Shown here piece by piece: positions 24,145 through 34,800 of a stretch of 64,000 bases of DNA. The position numbers and the translations under genes were made by a program. Each line of letters starts with the position of its first letter. Within the stretch, counting starts at the first letter, position 1. The notes beneath the pieces were generated by a model, which was not told where the DNA came from, made no database searches, and saw only the letters and a list, made by a program, of their open reading frames with translations. Source of the DNA: Solanum dulcamara (taxonomy: Eukaryota > Streptophyta > Magnoliopsida > Solanales > Solanaceae); assembly GCF_947179165.1 (NCBI RefSeq), contig NC_077245.1, positions 45,358,786-45,422,785 on the forward strand, written 5' to 3'.

Positions 24145-24442
24145 TGTCATTGGCACCACCCAGATAGTTGATATAGGCTTCATAGACTAGATTGTTGACT
24201 TGGTGATTTGAGATTATCTTTTGGCTAGTTTCATTCGTACTAGTCTTGTTGATTGGATTAGATAAATTGTTAGCCTTTGGCCTTATTCCATAAGTATCTA
24301 TTTGATCATCTTGATGAGTTAAGCCTTTCGTTGATAGAGAGTTGATTGAATGATTGTGTGAATAGGTCAAGTGGTTCGCTTGGGGACTAGCAATAGTCTT
24401 TGAGTATCGGCCACGCCTAGGGTACCCTCCCGAGGCGTGACA
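24145..24442. mobile_element. Element B, right terminus
   Basis: This resumes the LTR-like sequence interrupted at 12983 and ends GAGGCGTGACA at 24442, where the Gypsy1 gag resumes. The adjoining gcatc (24443-24447) pairs with acatc at 4088-4092. Read on the minus strand the end is TGTCACGCCTCGGG, a common LTR-edge form in nightshade gypsy elements. Confidence 0.65.
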
Positions 24443-24892
24443 GCATCACCACGAATATAATGGACTGAATAGTCAATTTGTTGTTTATAGGGACATGAGC
24501 AAAGTAATGCTCCAAATCCCATAAGAATTTTTCCGGTTCTTTGGACCATGAACAAAATCAAGCTACTTGGGTTCAAGAACTTTGATCTTGGCATATTCTT
24601 CGCCTCCTCTGGGTAAATTTGCAACAACCAGATGAAGGACTGTCACTTCTGTCTTCAAATCTTCATTTTCCTTCTTAAGGCCCTCAATTTGTGTACCCAC
24701 AGACTTATGAAAAGCCTACAAATTGGCTAACTGGCCATCAACATTCCCAAGATAAGTTTGCATCACTGCGTTGATGCCCTTAATTTAAGTCTGAACATCA
24801 ACCATTTCCTCATCGCCTGCTGTTTTGCCCAGAATGGCTTCCAATCGTGTAACCTTTTCCCATAAGTCATTGTAACTATTTTCGCCAGCTAT
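24443..24892 (-). pseudogene. Gag N-terminal half of Gypsy1
   Basis: Minus-strand reading from 24892 gives AGENSYNDLWEKVTRLEAIL, a coiled-coil-rich stretch, and then KIKVLEPK and a Trp-containing capsid start. The codon in the ATG position is ATA (24890-24892), so the start has been lost by G to A. Stops and a frame change occur before 24443. The frame ending YIRGDA at 24443 is completed by the capsid sequence beginning at 4092. Confidence 0.82.
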
Positions 24893-24913
24893 TGTTAGTG
24901 TCAAAATCCTTTT

Positions 24914-24924
24914 CTCTAATACCA
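24914..24924 (-). other. Primer-binding site of Gypsy1
   Basis: The minus strand reads TGGTATTAGAG two bases from the LTR end. This is the tRNA-iMet site with one C-to-T change. Confidence 0.85.
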
Positions 24925-24926
24925 GT

Positions 24927-25685
24927 TGTAAGGAGGTCAACTCAAGATGATCTAACCCACTTCGATAACCTAATACTTAGACTCAACCTTTCTTTCTTTT
25001 CCCTCAATCTCATTTCACACTTAGACAATGCCTACAAAATTAGAAACACACCAAGCACATACAAGAACAAGTTCCAACTTTGTATTAAACTCACGCCACA
25101 AAGAAGCACACAAAATCAGCCTTACAAAATTTAACCAAATGGCTCTCTACCTATGGCAATAAATAGGCCACAACACCCAGCCACATGTCAGTCATGTGCC
25201 TGCAAAGTCAGTTGACATCCCCAACTGATAGGCCAAATTTGAATTTCAAATAATACAAGTTTATCTACAATGTTGACTAAGGCCAATCTGCTAGAGGCGA
25301 GGCACACACGGTCAACCTTAAATTTTGGCGCCAAAATCTGCCTCTATCCACCCAAATTTGTGCCTGCCTACTTTCCTGCACTATGCCCAGGTCCTGCCTC
25401 GCACAGCTTACCATTGTGGTCCAGTCTTCTTAGCCTTTACCCCCTTTGTCCAGCACTAGCCCACGAACTTGTTTAGCCAGGATCATAACCTTGCTTTGCC
25501 TTAGCTTTGCCCAACCCTTGTCATGGTTTAGCCACGTCTTGCCTTGCATGCCTTAGCCAAGGCATTGTCAAGGTCTTGTCAATTGAACTTAATCTTAATT
25601 GATTGCATTGGGCCTTGACTAGGTTCATCATGTAAATATCTAGTCATGCCTGAGTCACTCGAAATATCAAGTTGTGGGTCTAACA
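24927..25685 (-). repeat. 5' LTR of Gypsy1 (759 bp)
   Basis: On the minus strand it begins TGTTAGACCCACAAC and ends CCTTACA, and is followed by the primer-binding site. The other LTR is outside the window. The sequence includes repeated 'gccttgcc/ccttagcc'-type tracts around 25480-25570. The outer flank starts gtaag (25686). Confidence 0.82.
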
Positions 25686-26440
25686 GTAAGCTACCTTCAC
25701 TATCAATCCTAAGGTTATAAGTTTGAGTAAATCAGAAAGTAAAAAGGTGAGAGCTCCTAGGAGGGTAAAAAATAAGTATATTAAAAAAACAAGATGTCAG
25801 AAGGTTGTGTGAGAACGAGCTCGTATAAATCTGATCAATGTAGTAATATTAGTAGGCGCCACTAATGATTTTGACGCATGTAACACATATATTGACCATA
25901 GTATTTTAGGACACTATTGGCTAAGCCCCATTGTTATAGCATATAAATAGTTGATTTCTTACGTTTATAAAAACATTCTGATTCCAAGTAATACAATAAC
26001 AATATACTATTTTCTTGAACATCAAATATATCTTTATTTTTTCTTAGTTTTTGTTTGCATCTTCATACGAAGTTACTCTTGGAGCCTGGGCCAAATCGCT
26101 CGAGCTCTCTTGCAAGCATTCCAAAATCATCCAAACTTGACACTTTTACTCTTAAACTATTTTTTCCTTATATATCCACTTTGTCTTAACTAATAAATAA
26201 TAATCAAACCACTAGTAAACGGATTATTAAAAAAGAGTTAATCAAGATACGGACTCTTGACAATGTTTATATATAGTTAATTTAGCTATTGAACACCCTT
26301 GACTCTTTGTGTATTCACTTTCTCATATTTTGAAACTCTTATTATTAATTATGGCTTCGCCACCGTGAAAACTAACAATAATCAACTACGAAATAAAATT
26401 CGAATGTAAAATTTCCACCCTTTTGAAAAAAAAAGAGTGA
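25686..26440. other. AT-rich spacer without recognised gene
   Basis: Nothing firm is visible. An 80-aa plus-strand ORF (25951-26193) is hydrophobic and low in complexity and has no family match. The stretch 25690-25900 may be the remnant of another repeat. Confidence 0.5.
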
Positions 26441-27080
26441 AGGATCAAAAATACACTTAAACTATCCACTTTATTGAATTTCATACCTGAACTATTGACA
26501 CTGTGAGTTTTCTACCTGAACTATCACCTAATGATTAGCGAAACACACCTAGACGTTCACTAAATCAAATGTTTGTCTAGAAATGCTTGTAGGTGTGTTT
26601 GTTCATAAAATCTTTGTCTACCTGATATATATATAACAACTCTATTTCTGACATAATAATTTTTTTAATATACTTGTAAATGGCTATTTTAATATTGATG
26701 TCACGATAGAGATGAGACCACAACTAAGAAGGTAGAGAAAAGATGGTGGATATCATGATTGGAATAACTTATTTATACGGTGATAGTTTTAATCTTTAAC
26801 CTTAATTTTTAATGTAATATTAATTTTTCTAGATTTGCCATGGTGATTATTTTTTTATGTGGAGTATTATGTGGAATTTCACTGGATATGTTATTGTTGT
26901 TGTGGAGTGTCATGTGACAAAATTTGTAAGCAAAATAGAGAGTGTACACACATCATCAGAAATTAGTTGAGGTGTGTATTGCTAACTATTGATGATAGTT
27001 CAAGTAGCAAACTCACACTCTCAAAAATTCAGGAATCGAACTTAGAAAACTGGAATAGTTTAGGTATGTTTTTTTACCTT
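26441..27080. mobile_element. Long-TIR MITE (about 640 bp), Mutator-like by TIR length
   Basis: The first ~115 bp (ggatcaaaaatacacttaaa...cacacct) recur as an imperfect inverted copy in the last ~115 bp (aggtgtg...ttacctt). Shared words include 'cctgaactat' / 'atagttcaag' and 'gtgtgagttt' / 'aaactcacac'. The interior is AT-rich with no ORF. I could not settle the target duplication. It lies upstream of MIC10 and ends about 350 bp before its start codon. Confidence 0.7.
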
Positions 27081-27359
27081 TAAATCAAACAAGAAAGCAC
27101 AAATGCTCAATCTATAAAGTTAGAAAGATAACAGCAACTTACTCAGTGAAATTCCATAAGTGAGGTGTAAGAAGGATAGAAGGTATGTTAAACGATAAAT
27201 ATCATCAAAAAGTCACAAAGAAAAATATGGTTAAAATAATATAGTAAGGACGAAATAGACATATCCTCAAACTTAAAAGGACTATTTGGGTAAAAGACTT
27301 TTTGAAAATTTGGGAAGAGTTGTACATTTTCCAGAAAGAAGCGTACAGACAGAAAACGA

Positions 27360-27428
27360 AACCCTCGGCTATTAATCAAATCAAGATCAAACAACAAGGA
27401 ACCCTAGAGAAAGTGAGATTGTGTGGCA
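27360..27428 (+). promoter_or_regulatory. Likely 5' UTR and proximal promoter of MIC10
   Basis: The region before the ATG has two near copies of the 'AAACCCT' motif (aaaccctcgg at 27358, gaaccctagag at 27400). Such motifs are common near plant housekeeping gene starts. A consensus TATA box is not obvious. The start context GGCAATGGCT fits a strong plant initiation site. Confidence 0.4.
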
Positions 27429-30400
27429 ATGGCTGAAGAGAACAAGCAAGAACAATCAGTTGTACCATCTCAATACAATTTGGATGCTAAGTGGGATGCT
27501 TGTCTTGATTTGGGTGTTCGCCGTTTCACTTACTTTTCCTTAATCGGTGGCTTTGCTGGTCTTCTCCTCTTTCGTGAGTGTTTTCCCCCCCAAAACCAAC
27601 GTTTTCTTGCTTGATATTATGGGTTGCTTCAGATGTGTTTTTGTTTTGCTTAGTATTGTTTGTGTGACGCATTGATTGTGCAATTGGTGTTGGATTGAAT
27701 TAAATTTGTAATTGGGGTTTTTGACTATCTTGGACATTTCAGATGTGCTTTTGTTTAGTTTTGTTTGTGTGATGCAGTGATTGTGTAATCTTATATTGAA
27801 AACAAATGAAAATGGTTAATGATGTAAAGGGGTTTCTTTGAAATTTGTATCACTCTGCTATTAAACAGCTAGAAATTGGAGAAAGGATAAACCCCAATCA
27901 AATGTGTGTCTTGTATCAGAAGGAGGGAGAAAGGGAGGGAGAGGTAGAGAGAAAAGTGACCCTATTTGCTTACAAATCAATCAATGGTTGAAGGTCAGAA
28001 TTGAAGGGGTGTATGGCTAGATCAGTAATGAGCAGTGGTTGTGAAGAGAGTAGCACTGGATTGGTTTCTTATTAGCTTCATTCTGTGTGGTTCCATATTG
28101 TTTGTGAGAACTTGAAGAATTAGTTCTTTTTTAAGCTTAGCTATATGCAGAGTTGTGATTGCAGAGAGAAAAAGGGAACAAAGTGAAGCCTATGGCATGC
28201 AAGATGTTTAATTTTGATGTAATATCTCTTGCAGTTGCCTCAATAATCAATCTCCCACTTCCTATCATGAAGTTTTTGGTGGCTGGATGTCTAGGTGTAA
28301 ATTCTAGTTGCGCTTTAAACTTTCTTATTGCTTTTTGATATGTAATATGAGTATATGATTGCCTGCTTGTGTTTCTCCGTGTGATCTTCAAAATCTATTA
28401 GGCAGATAATGTAATCAGTTAATTCATTTGTATTCATTATTATCATAGGGAGTCCCGTGACACGCTGGGCATCTACAGCATTTGCTGCTGGGGCAGGTCT
28501 AGGATCTGCATACACAGAATGCTCTCAGAAATTTGGTGGATATCCTGGAAAATCAACTGCTAGTATTTCTGAGGCTCCTATTACCAAGGTAATAATACAT
28601 TGCATGTATTTCTATTTCCCGAGCTTATTTTTGGGGGGTTAAATGGACTTCCCGAGATAAAAAATTTAAACTTGTAAGGAAAAGGTACGATACAAATAGG
28701 CGTGCCCATCCCCAATTATATTAAGTGAATGCTCAGCATTCTTTTCTCCTGTAACTTGTTCAAAGCTGTTCTTTTACGTGTGTGTCTAGCCTGAAATATT
28801 CAATTGGACATGATGGCTTGTATAGTTATGTTCTTTTCTTTTGATAAAAAAGGCTTGCTCTTTCCTGCTTTGTGTTTTTCCTGTTCGTTTCTCTTTGTAT
28901 AAGTCTGTTGCTGTGTCAATAGTCTTCTTTATCAATAAGCTTTCTGTTACTTTAACCCTGCTTACGTCTCTTTTATTAAAAAGATGACTTCATCAAAAAA
29001 GTGTGTTGCTGTGCATTGTTGTGGAGCCAGGGGTTGTACCATATCATTCCATGGTGCATCTCTGATTTTTTAACTATTCATGGAAGCGTCCGAGTCTTCG
29101 CATCTTTTAGATTAATTTAGTTTGACTTTAAAACCTTGGATTTCCATTTTCCAAAATATTCTTCTTACAAGAGATTCATCAATACTCTTTATGGAAAAAA
29201 AGAGAACTTCATCGATACTGTTTATGAAGGATATATAGTTTTTGAGCCTCTAGGATATGGAAGATAGTCAAGATATTGACTCGTAAGTAATCTTCATGAG
29301 ACCTAGTTTATTGTCTATTTAAACTTGATCAGAATTAAGTTTGTTCGCTTAGAATCCATATAGAGTCCGATTCCATTTTAGACCTCATTTGTTTTTATTA
29401 AAATTAAGATGTTTGAATCTGAATACACATGAATATTAAGACATGTATTCAGGTTATTGAATATGTATTAAGATCTGAATAGTACTTAATAATTAAAATG
29501 TTTGTTTCTCAACATTTGAATGTATAAAGTTTTATCTTTGTTGAAAATTAATAAATACAAAACTTCAAATAAAATACTAATTAATCTAATATTCCCTCCG
29601 TTTAAAAAAGAATGACCTACTTTCCTTTTTGGTTTGTTTCAAAAAGAATGAACCCTTTCCTGTTTTGGTAACACTTTAATTTCAGCTTTCCACGTGGCAT
29701 GTTTAATGCCACAAGATTAAAAGACATTTTAGTACATTTGACATAACTTTAATTTAAGACCACAAGATTGAAAAGTCTTCTTTATTTTCTTAAATTTCGT
29801 GTCAAGTCAAACTAGACCATTCTTTTTTAAACGAAGGGAGTACTATTTATAAAAAATATTAAAAAATAAATTTATATGATGGTTGGTGGTGATTGTGGAT
29901 GCTGACTGCTAATGGTGGTACATAATTGGTGGTGGCGGCCATTGATTGTAATGGTTGTGGGTAGTAACATTGAAATTCTCACATTTATGTGGAAGATACT
30001 AAGCTAGCAGTGATGGTAACCGACAATAATGGTTAACAATGGTGGTTGATGGAGGTGACAGTTGTGGATGATGGTGATAGATAATGGTGATTGGTGGTGG
30101 TGGATAGTGGGTAGTGGTAGTTGATAGCGTGTTGGCAGCAACAAGGACGATGGTAGGTAGCAGTGACAGTGGGTGGAATGATATTGAAATGCTTTCTCCG
30201 TAGCAATATTCCTTAATGGTTAACATCTTAATAATATTTAGACTATTACATATCTTAATCATTTAAATCTATTCGGACCCATTAAGTAGTTGCAAAATAA
30301 AAGAAACAAACACATTTAATGATTGGTATTTGAATGATTAAGATTCAGACATAAAAAATAAACACAACACTTAATGACTGATTTGAATGATTAGGATTCA

Positions 30401-33400
30401 GACCTTCATTAAATGCAAACAAATGAGGCCTTAGTGTACTTTGAGAAGTGGAAAAACTAAGCCGTTGCAAAATTTAATGTACATTTGGCAGAAAAGTGAT
30501 AAATATACCACCTTATAATGATAAAAACTACCATTTCGGTTATGTTTTAGTTGCTTCTTAATTAAAAAATCTTTAACTCGTGGGCTTGGGCTTGGAAAAG
30601 TGTATGTTCAAACTCTAGAGACAAATTAAAGTGTGTTCAAACTCTAGAGTCAAATTAACACCATCTGGATGCCTATTTCCTTGAACTACTGTTTATACCC
30701 TTGTTTCCTTTGTATTGCATGTGCTGAATCTTCATGACTTGGCCTGACCGTGTCATTCCTTGCTTTTGATACAGTTGATCTTGTTCTGTTATTGATAAAT
30801 GGATAATTACAGAATAGATATTTTAATTCCTGAAGAGAAATATTAGGGGCGGAAGTTAATCAGGGGAAAATGATGTGGAGAATGCTACAAGGAATCAAAT
30901 GAACTGATCTGTAACAGACAGCCATCTTTTTCTTCTTAGTTCTCTAATGTTCTGTATCCAAGTATTATTATGAAGGTACAATGATAGCTAACCATCCAAA
31001 ACATGCCTTAACCAATGCAAGGCTATATTTTTTCCAGTGCTCTGTGTCACTGGGGCTCTTTATTTGTGTCAAATTACTAATTTCAAATGGTTATTATGGA
31101 TACAAGTATATTGTTTGGATCCTCATAAATACACTGAAAACCTGTTAGAATCTTCACGTCCCTTTGTCCACATAGACTCGTATTTTTATACCCATCAGAT
31201 ATCCATAAAACAATAACGGTGCTGCCACCTTGTCCAGCTGGGGTTTGAGCTTCTTCTTCTTCTTTTTTTTTTAATTCCTTTTCTTTCCCGTTTAGTGAAG
31301 TTCGCACTGTTTATTAATTATTACCCTGAAGTTATAACAGGGGCGCAACCAGAATAGGCACATTATCCTACTTGGAATTAAGTAATGCAACATACCCTTC
31401 TTTTGTGGAGTTTGCAAACTGCATCTTTATGTACATAACAAAATTTACTTTTTTCCTGAAAGTTGTACCCTCCATTTCAATTTATTTGTTTACTTTCCTT
31501 TTTAGTATGTTTAAAAAAAATACCAATTTCTATTTTTAGTAACTCTTTACACCCAATTTCCTGTATGTCATGTTTAAAACGTTAGACTCAAAGGACATTT
31601 TGGTAAATTACCCACATCTTTAGTTTAGAAGGGGAGCCTTGGAGTAACTGGTAAAGTTGCTGCCATGTGACCAGGAGGTCACGGGTTCAAGCCTTGGAAA
31701 CAGCCTCTGGCAGAAATGCAAGGTAAGGCTGCGTACAACAGACCCTTGTGGTCGGGCCCTTCCCCGGACCCTGCGCATAGCGGGAGCTTAAGTGCACCGG
31801 GCTGCCCTTTTTACCCACATCTTTAGTTTAAGATCACAAGATTCTATAGTCTTCTTTATTTTTCTTAAAGTCCTTATCGAGTCAAACTAAGACACAAATT
31901 GAAAGAGTGATTATTTTAAAGATTCTTTTTATTTTTTGCATACAACAATGTAACATAGTGGTCAATAAGTGGGGTGCAAAGCCTTGGAGATCAAGACTCA
32001 AATCCCAGGATACAAAAAGAATACGAGATGATTTCTTTTAATTTCTAAGGCTTAGTGGGCAGAGTCCGTGATACTTATGCTAGTGGGAGGAAGGTGGTAC
32101 ATTGTGGAATGGTCGAGGTGTGCGCAAGTTTGCCTATACACCCCTGTTTTTTTTTTAAAAAAAATGCTAAAGAATTTTAGGTTGCCTGAAATATAGTGTC
32201 CATAAGATTTTAGGTGATTAATCAGGGTTGATGGTAGGGATAGTGCAGCAGTTTTGCACTGCCTTACCCTATAGGAATAGTTGACAGCTGGACACTCATT
32301 TCTACTCTCCTATTTTTTTTTTGTAACTGGTAACAATATTTCTACTCTCCTTTGTTTCCGTTTGTTCTTACAGAATTCCCTTTCTCTTTTTCCTGACTTG
32401 CTTTCTAAGAATATCATGGAATTGTAGCCCTTTTTCCTTTTCCTACTTCATTTCGTTGAATGTCTGAATGTAATGTCAAATGACTAGAGGTATATGGAAA
32501 AAAGGAAAACGTCTTGTCAAATAAGAGAATGAATAAACGGAAAATGAAAAGGAGGTTACACAATGAATAATTACTTTTACTAGGAAATTTCAGATGCCAA
32601 TACCTTTTATATATAACAGAAATATATAATATTTCTTTGGGGGTTGGGTTAAGGGAACAAGGAAGACGTGTACATTCCTTTCCTGTGTGGCTAAAATTTG
32701 GCCGCCTTTTTGAGTAAAATGCTGTTCATAGTTCTTTTTCATTTTATTTTGACAGGTATATTGATGAAATGCAGATTATAAACCTATATAAACAAAGAGA
32801 TGACATAAATAGTTACATTCGACGGAAGATGCAAGTAGTCCAAATAGAAGATAAATTGAAAAAAGAGCATGAGATAATTTGATAATATTGTAGGTAGACC
32901 TCCAAATACACTCATATATAGGTGTTAAACCATGATTGTTGAAGGTATTAAAAGAAGATGAGTTAGATCTAGAATCATGTGAAAGAAAGTTATATCAAGG
33001 GTGTGTTTGGTAGGACGGAAATGTTTTTGTTGAAACTATTTTCTTAGAAAACAAGTGATTTTCTTGTTTATATATAATCTATGCAAACACTATAGAGGGT
33101 GGGGGTGAGGGGTGAATGGGTAGTGGATATGGGATGGTGTTGTATTGGAGGCTGGTGAGGAGTGAAGTGCCACTTATGGAATTTGTTTTCCCCTTTTTCA
33201 AAGAGAAGTCATTTTTCTCATTTTTATTTTCAAAAAATTTGACCAACCAAATATGAGAAGTTATTCTTTTTCTTAGAAAATGTTTCCCCGCCATACCAAA
33301 CACTCCGTAAAAGATATACAATCTCTTGGAATCGAGGCAAACTTCACGAAAGATATAGAAAATTGTAAAAAATGTCTAATAAGCCTGTTTGGCCAAACTT

Positions 33401-34478
33401 AGATCAACTTATTTTGAAAAGAGATTTTTCAAAAAGTGCTTTTTGAAAAAGTACTTTTGCTGAGAAGTAGTTTCTGTTTGGCAAATAAATTTAACACACT
33501 TTTGAGCAACAATTAATGTTTGTCCAAACTTTTTAAAAGTGATTGTAAGTGTATTTTTCTCAAAAGTGCTTTTAAGGGGAAAACTACTTTTTTAGCTTTT
33601 AATAAACAACTTCTGCTACTCCCAAGAAGCACTTATTTTCTCTCAACAGCTTGACCAAGCACCTCACTTTTTAAAAATAAGCACTTTTGGCCTCCCAAAA
33701 GCTTGGCCAAACAGGCTATAAATATGTGATACCTACTAGTTGGGTTACCGTTATAATTGTGTTAGTATGCTTACATTAGATTTAGTGTTTGCCTGGAGTC
33801 CTTTTTGTGTATTAAGAAATATTTATATCAGTAGGAACATCATAGAGGTCCTCTTAGCTTTAGTGAACTCAAAGTGTTTTGTATTGCAATGGAATAGGTC
33901 CAAATGGGGGAAAAATGGATAATGAGGATTTGTATTAGACTTAGTTACCCAACTAAGAGCCCGTTTGGATTGGCTAAATTAGTAATGGTGTGCGGAAGTT
34001 TTAATGGTGTCTTGAATGTTTCCTATGTATATTTAGGGTCGATTGGGCTGCCTTCTGATTTTGTAGTATGCCTTTTGTGTACATACTATACTCATCCTGA
34101 TAGACATGTTATTTTCTTCTATTTTATGCACCATCAACTTCTCCCTCTTTCACCCTATTTTCTTGTTGGGTCCAATGTACACGGATATTTCTTGTTCAAG
34201 GGCGTGAGGGTGGAGTTTGTATTCTGTATCATAAGGTTATGTTATTGTGTTACTACTAATGTTTACTTCTTCTTTTTATGCTTTTGTATTATTACTGTTT
34301 TTATTTATTTTGTATAATGTTGGTTGGAATTAATTTAAATGGAGAAACATGGTTACTGAGAATTCTTGCCACAATTGCATTACAGACGGCGGGGGTTTTA
34401 TTGCTGTTTGTTACTACTTGTTACTACTGTTTACTTCAACTTTTTAAATTTCTTCTTGAACAGGTTGCAGAGGATTGA
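27429..34478 (+). CDS. MIC10: MIC10, MICOS complex subunit Mic10 (three exons)
   Basis: The spliced product is 99 aa. Exon 1 is 27429-27573 (48 codons plus 1 nt), exon 2 is 28449-28588 and exon 3 is 34464-34478. Donors GTGAGT and GTAATA and acceptors CATAG and AACAG obey GT-AG, and the phases agree. The start is the ATG at 27429; an in-frame GTG two codons upstream is not a plausible start. The protein has the Mic10 (DUF543) plan: a short polar N terminus, the conserved KWDACLDLGVRRF, TM1 with Gly residues (SLIGGFAGLLLF), a short positive loop (RSPVTRW) and TM2 with a GxGxG zipper (FAAGAGLGSA), then YTECSQKF. Mic10 oligomerises through these glycines in the mitochondrial inner membrane and bends it at crista junctions. 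Exon 3 encodes only VAED and stop, so the exact C-terminus is the least certain part. Confidence 0.92.
27574..28448 (+). other. Intron 1 of MIC10 (875 bp)
   Basis: T-rich plant intron between GTGAGT and CATAG, separating the first transmembrane segment from the loop. A purine-rich run (gaaggagggagaaagggaggga, 27920-27942) is the only notable feature. Confidence 0.85.
29381..30430. mobile_element. PIF/Harbinger (Tourist-like) MITE, 1.05 kb, interrupted by a Stowaway
   Basis: The ends are GACCTCATTTGTTT and its inverted partner AAACAAATGAGGCC, flanked by TTA (29378-29380, 30431-30433), the Harbinger duplication. The next ~60 bp on each side are also inverted relatives (ttgaatctgaat / attcagacct). 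The middle includes a Gly/Trp-type 'ggtggt' simple-repeat zone (29880-30170). There is no transposase. Confidence 0.82.
29592..29840. mobile_element. Stowaway MITE (249 bp) nested in the Harbinger MITE
   Basis: TA flanks (29590-29591, 29841-29842) border the TIRs ttccctccgtttaaaaaa and ttttttaaacgaagggag, the Stowaway consensus CTCCCTCCGT with minor change. The interior contains the typical 'actttccttttt' and 'aagtcaaactagacc' segments. Tc1/mariner superfamily, non-autonomous. Confidence 0.88.
31468..31911. mobile_element. Stowaway-type MITE, split by a SINE
   Basis: The left end ccctccatttcaatttatttg and right end acacaaattgaaagagtgat are inverted relatives and TA occurs on both sides (31466-31467, 31912-31913). 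Removing the SINE and one copy of its 18-bp duplication leaves a 241-bp element of normal Stowaway length. Confidence 0.75.
31628..31812 (+). mobile_element. TS SINE (tRNA-derived), 185 bp
   Basis: It starts gaaggggagccttgg, carries an A-box-like taactggtaaagt and a B-box ggttcaagcct, and ends in gggctgcccttttt, the T-rich tail of TS SINEs. The 18-bp duplication acccacatctttagttta is perfect on both sides (31610-31627, 31813-31830). It is transcribed by RNA polymerase III from the internal boxes and moved by LINE proteins. Diagnostic for Solanaceae and close relatives. Confidence 0.92.
31943..32160 (+). mobile_element. SolS-type SINE relic
   Basis: The sequence contains 'agtggtcaataagtgg', a B-box-like stretch (gatcaagactcaaatccc), then 'ggtcgaggtgtgcgcaagtttgcc' and a T run. 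These are the body motifs of another nightshade tRNA-derived SINE family. The edges and target duplication are unclear. Confidence 0.6.
32999..33307. mobile_element. MITE with 'gtgtttggta' TIRs, about 309 bp
   Basis: The left end ggtgtgtttggtaggacgg pairs with the right end ccgccataccaaacactccgt, and the homology extends into 'ttttcttagaaaa' on both sides. The superfamily is not certain (hAT or Harbinger). Confidence 0.6.
33382..33717. mobile_element. MITE with 'agcctgtttggccaa' TIRs, 336 bp
   Basis: The perfect inverted ends AGCCTGTTTGGCCAA and TTGGCCAAACAGGCT, with complementary subterminal 'aaaagtgctttt' / 'aagcactttt' blocks, make a strong potential hairpin. Repeated 'agtgctttt' motifs fill the interior. 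It lies near the 3' end of intron 2 of MIC10. The target duplication is not clear (ATA on both sides). Confidence 0.82.
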
Positions 34479-34800
34479 AGCAACCCTTTCACTGGGATCA
34501 CAGATCAAATTTTTCTTTAACCAATGAGATTGTTGTTTCCCTGTTTTCACCCATTGACCTTTTGCCGTTTGTTAAGCCAATATTGTTTTGCATGACTTGG
34601 TGTTTAGAGCAATCTATGGCTTCTTTTTATCTACTTTGTAACTGTTACTACCAAAATGGAATTATATAACAAAAGGAAGGAGAAGAAATAATTGCTTTTA
34701 GCTTCATCTTGTGTTATGTTTCACTCCTTTGCTGATGGAATGGAAGTATTCTGTGGCCTCTGAGCTTACGAAGTAGAGTTTGATTAATAAAGTTTTTCCC
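34479..34800 (+). promoter_or_regulatory. 3' UTR of MIC10 with poly(A) signal
   Basis: Non-coding after the TGA at 34476-34478. AATAAA at 34786-34791 is a canonical plant near-upstream signal and is followed by T-rich sequence, so transcription probably ends near 34810-34830. Confidence 0.55.

Larger units (their letters stand above)
28589..34463 (+). other. Intron 2 of MIC10 (5.9 kb), loaded with transposable elements
   Basis: It runs from GTAATA to AACAG. It contains a Harbinger-type MITE with a Stowaway inside it (29381-30430), a Stowaway split by a TS SINE (31468-31911), a SolS-like SINE (about 31943-32160) and two further MITEs (32999-33307, 33382-33717). 28600-29380 and 30434-31467 hold nothing recognisable apart from low-complexity runs. 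If the intron is retained the frame adds 17 residues and stops at 28642. Confidence 0.8.

Noticed and set aside
27423..27428. Earlier GTG start adding two residues to MIC10
   Set aside because: GTG is not a plausible start in a plant nuclear gene. The ATG at 27429 has a good context and gives the normal N terminus.
33904..34317. 137-aa ORF in MIC10 intron 2
   Set aside because: Hydrophobic low-complexity translation of T-rich intron sequence, no family and no splice support.
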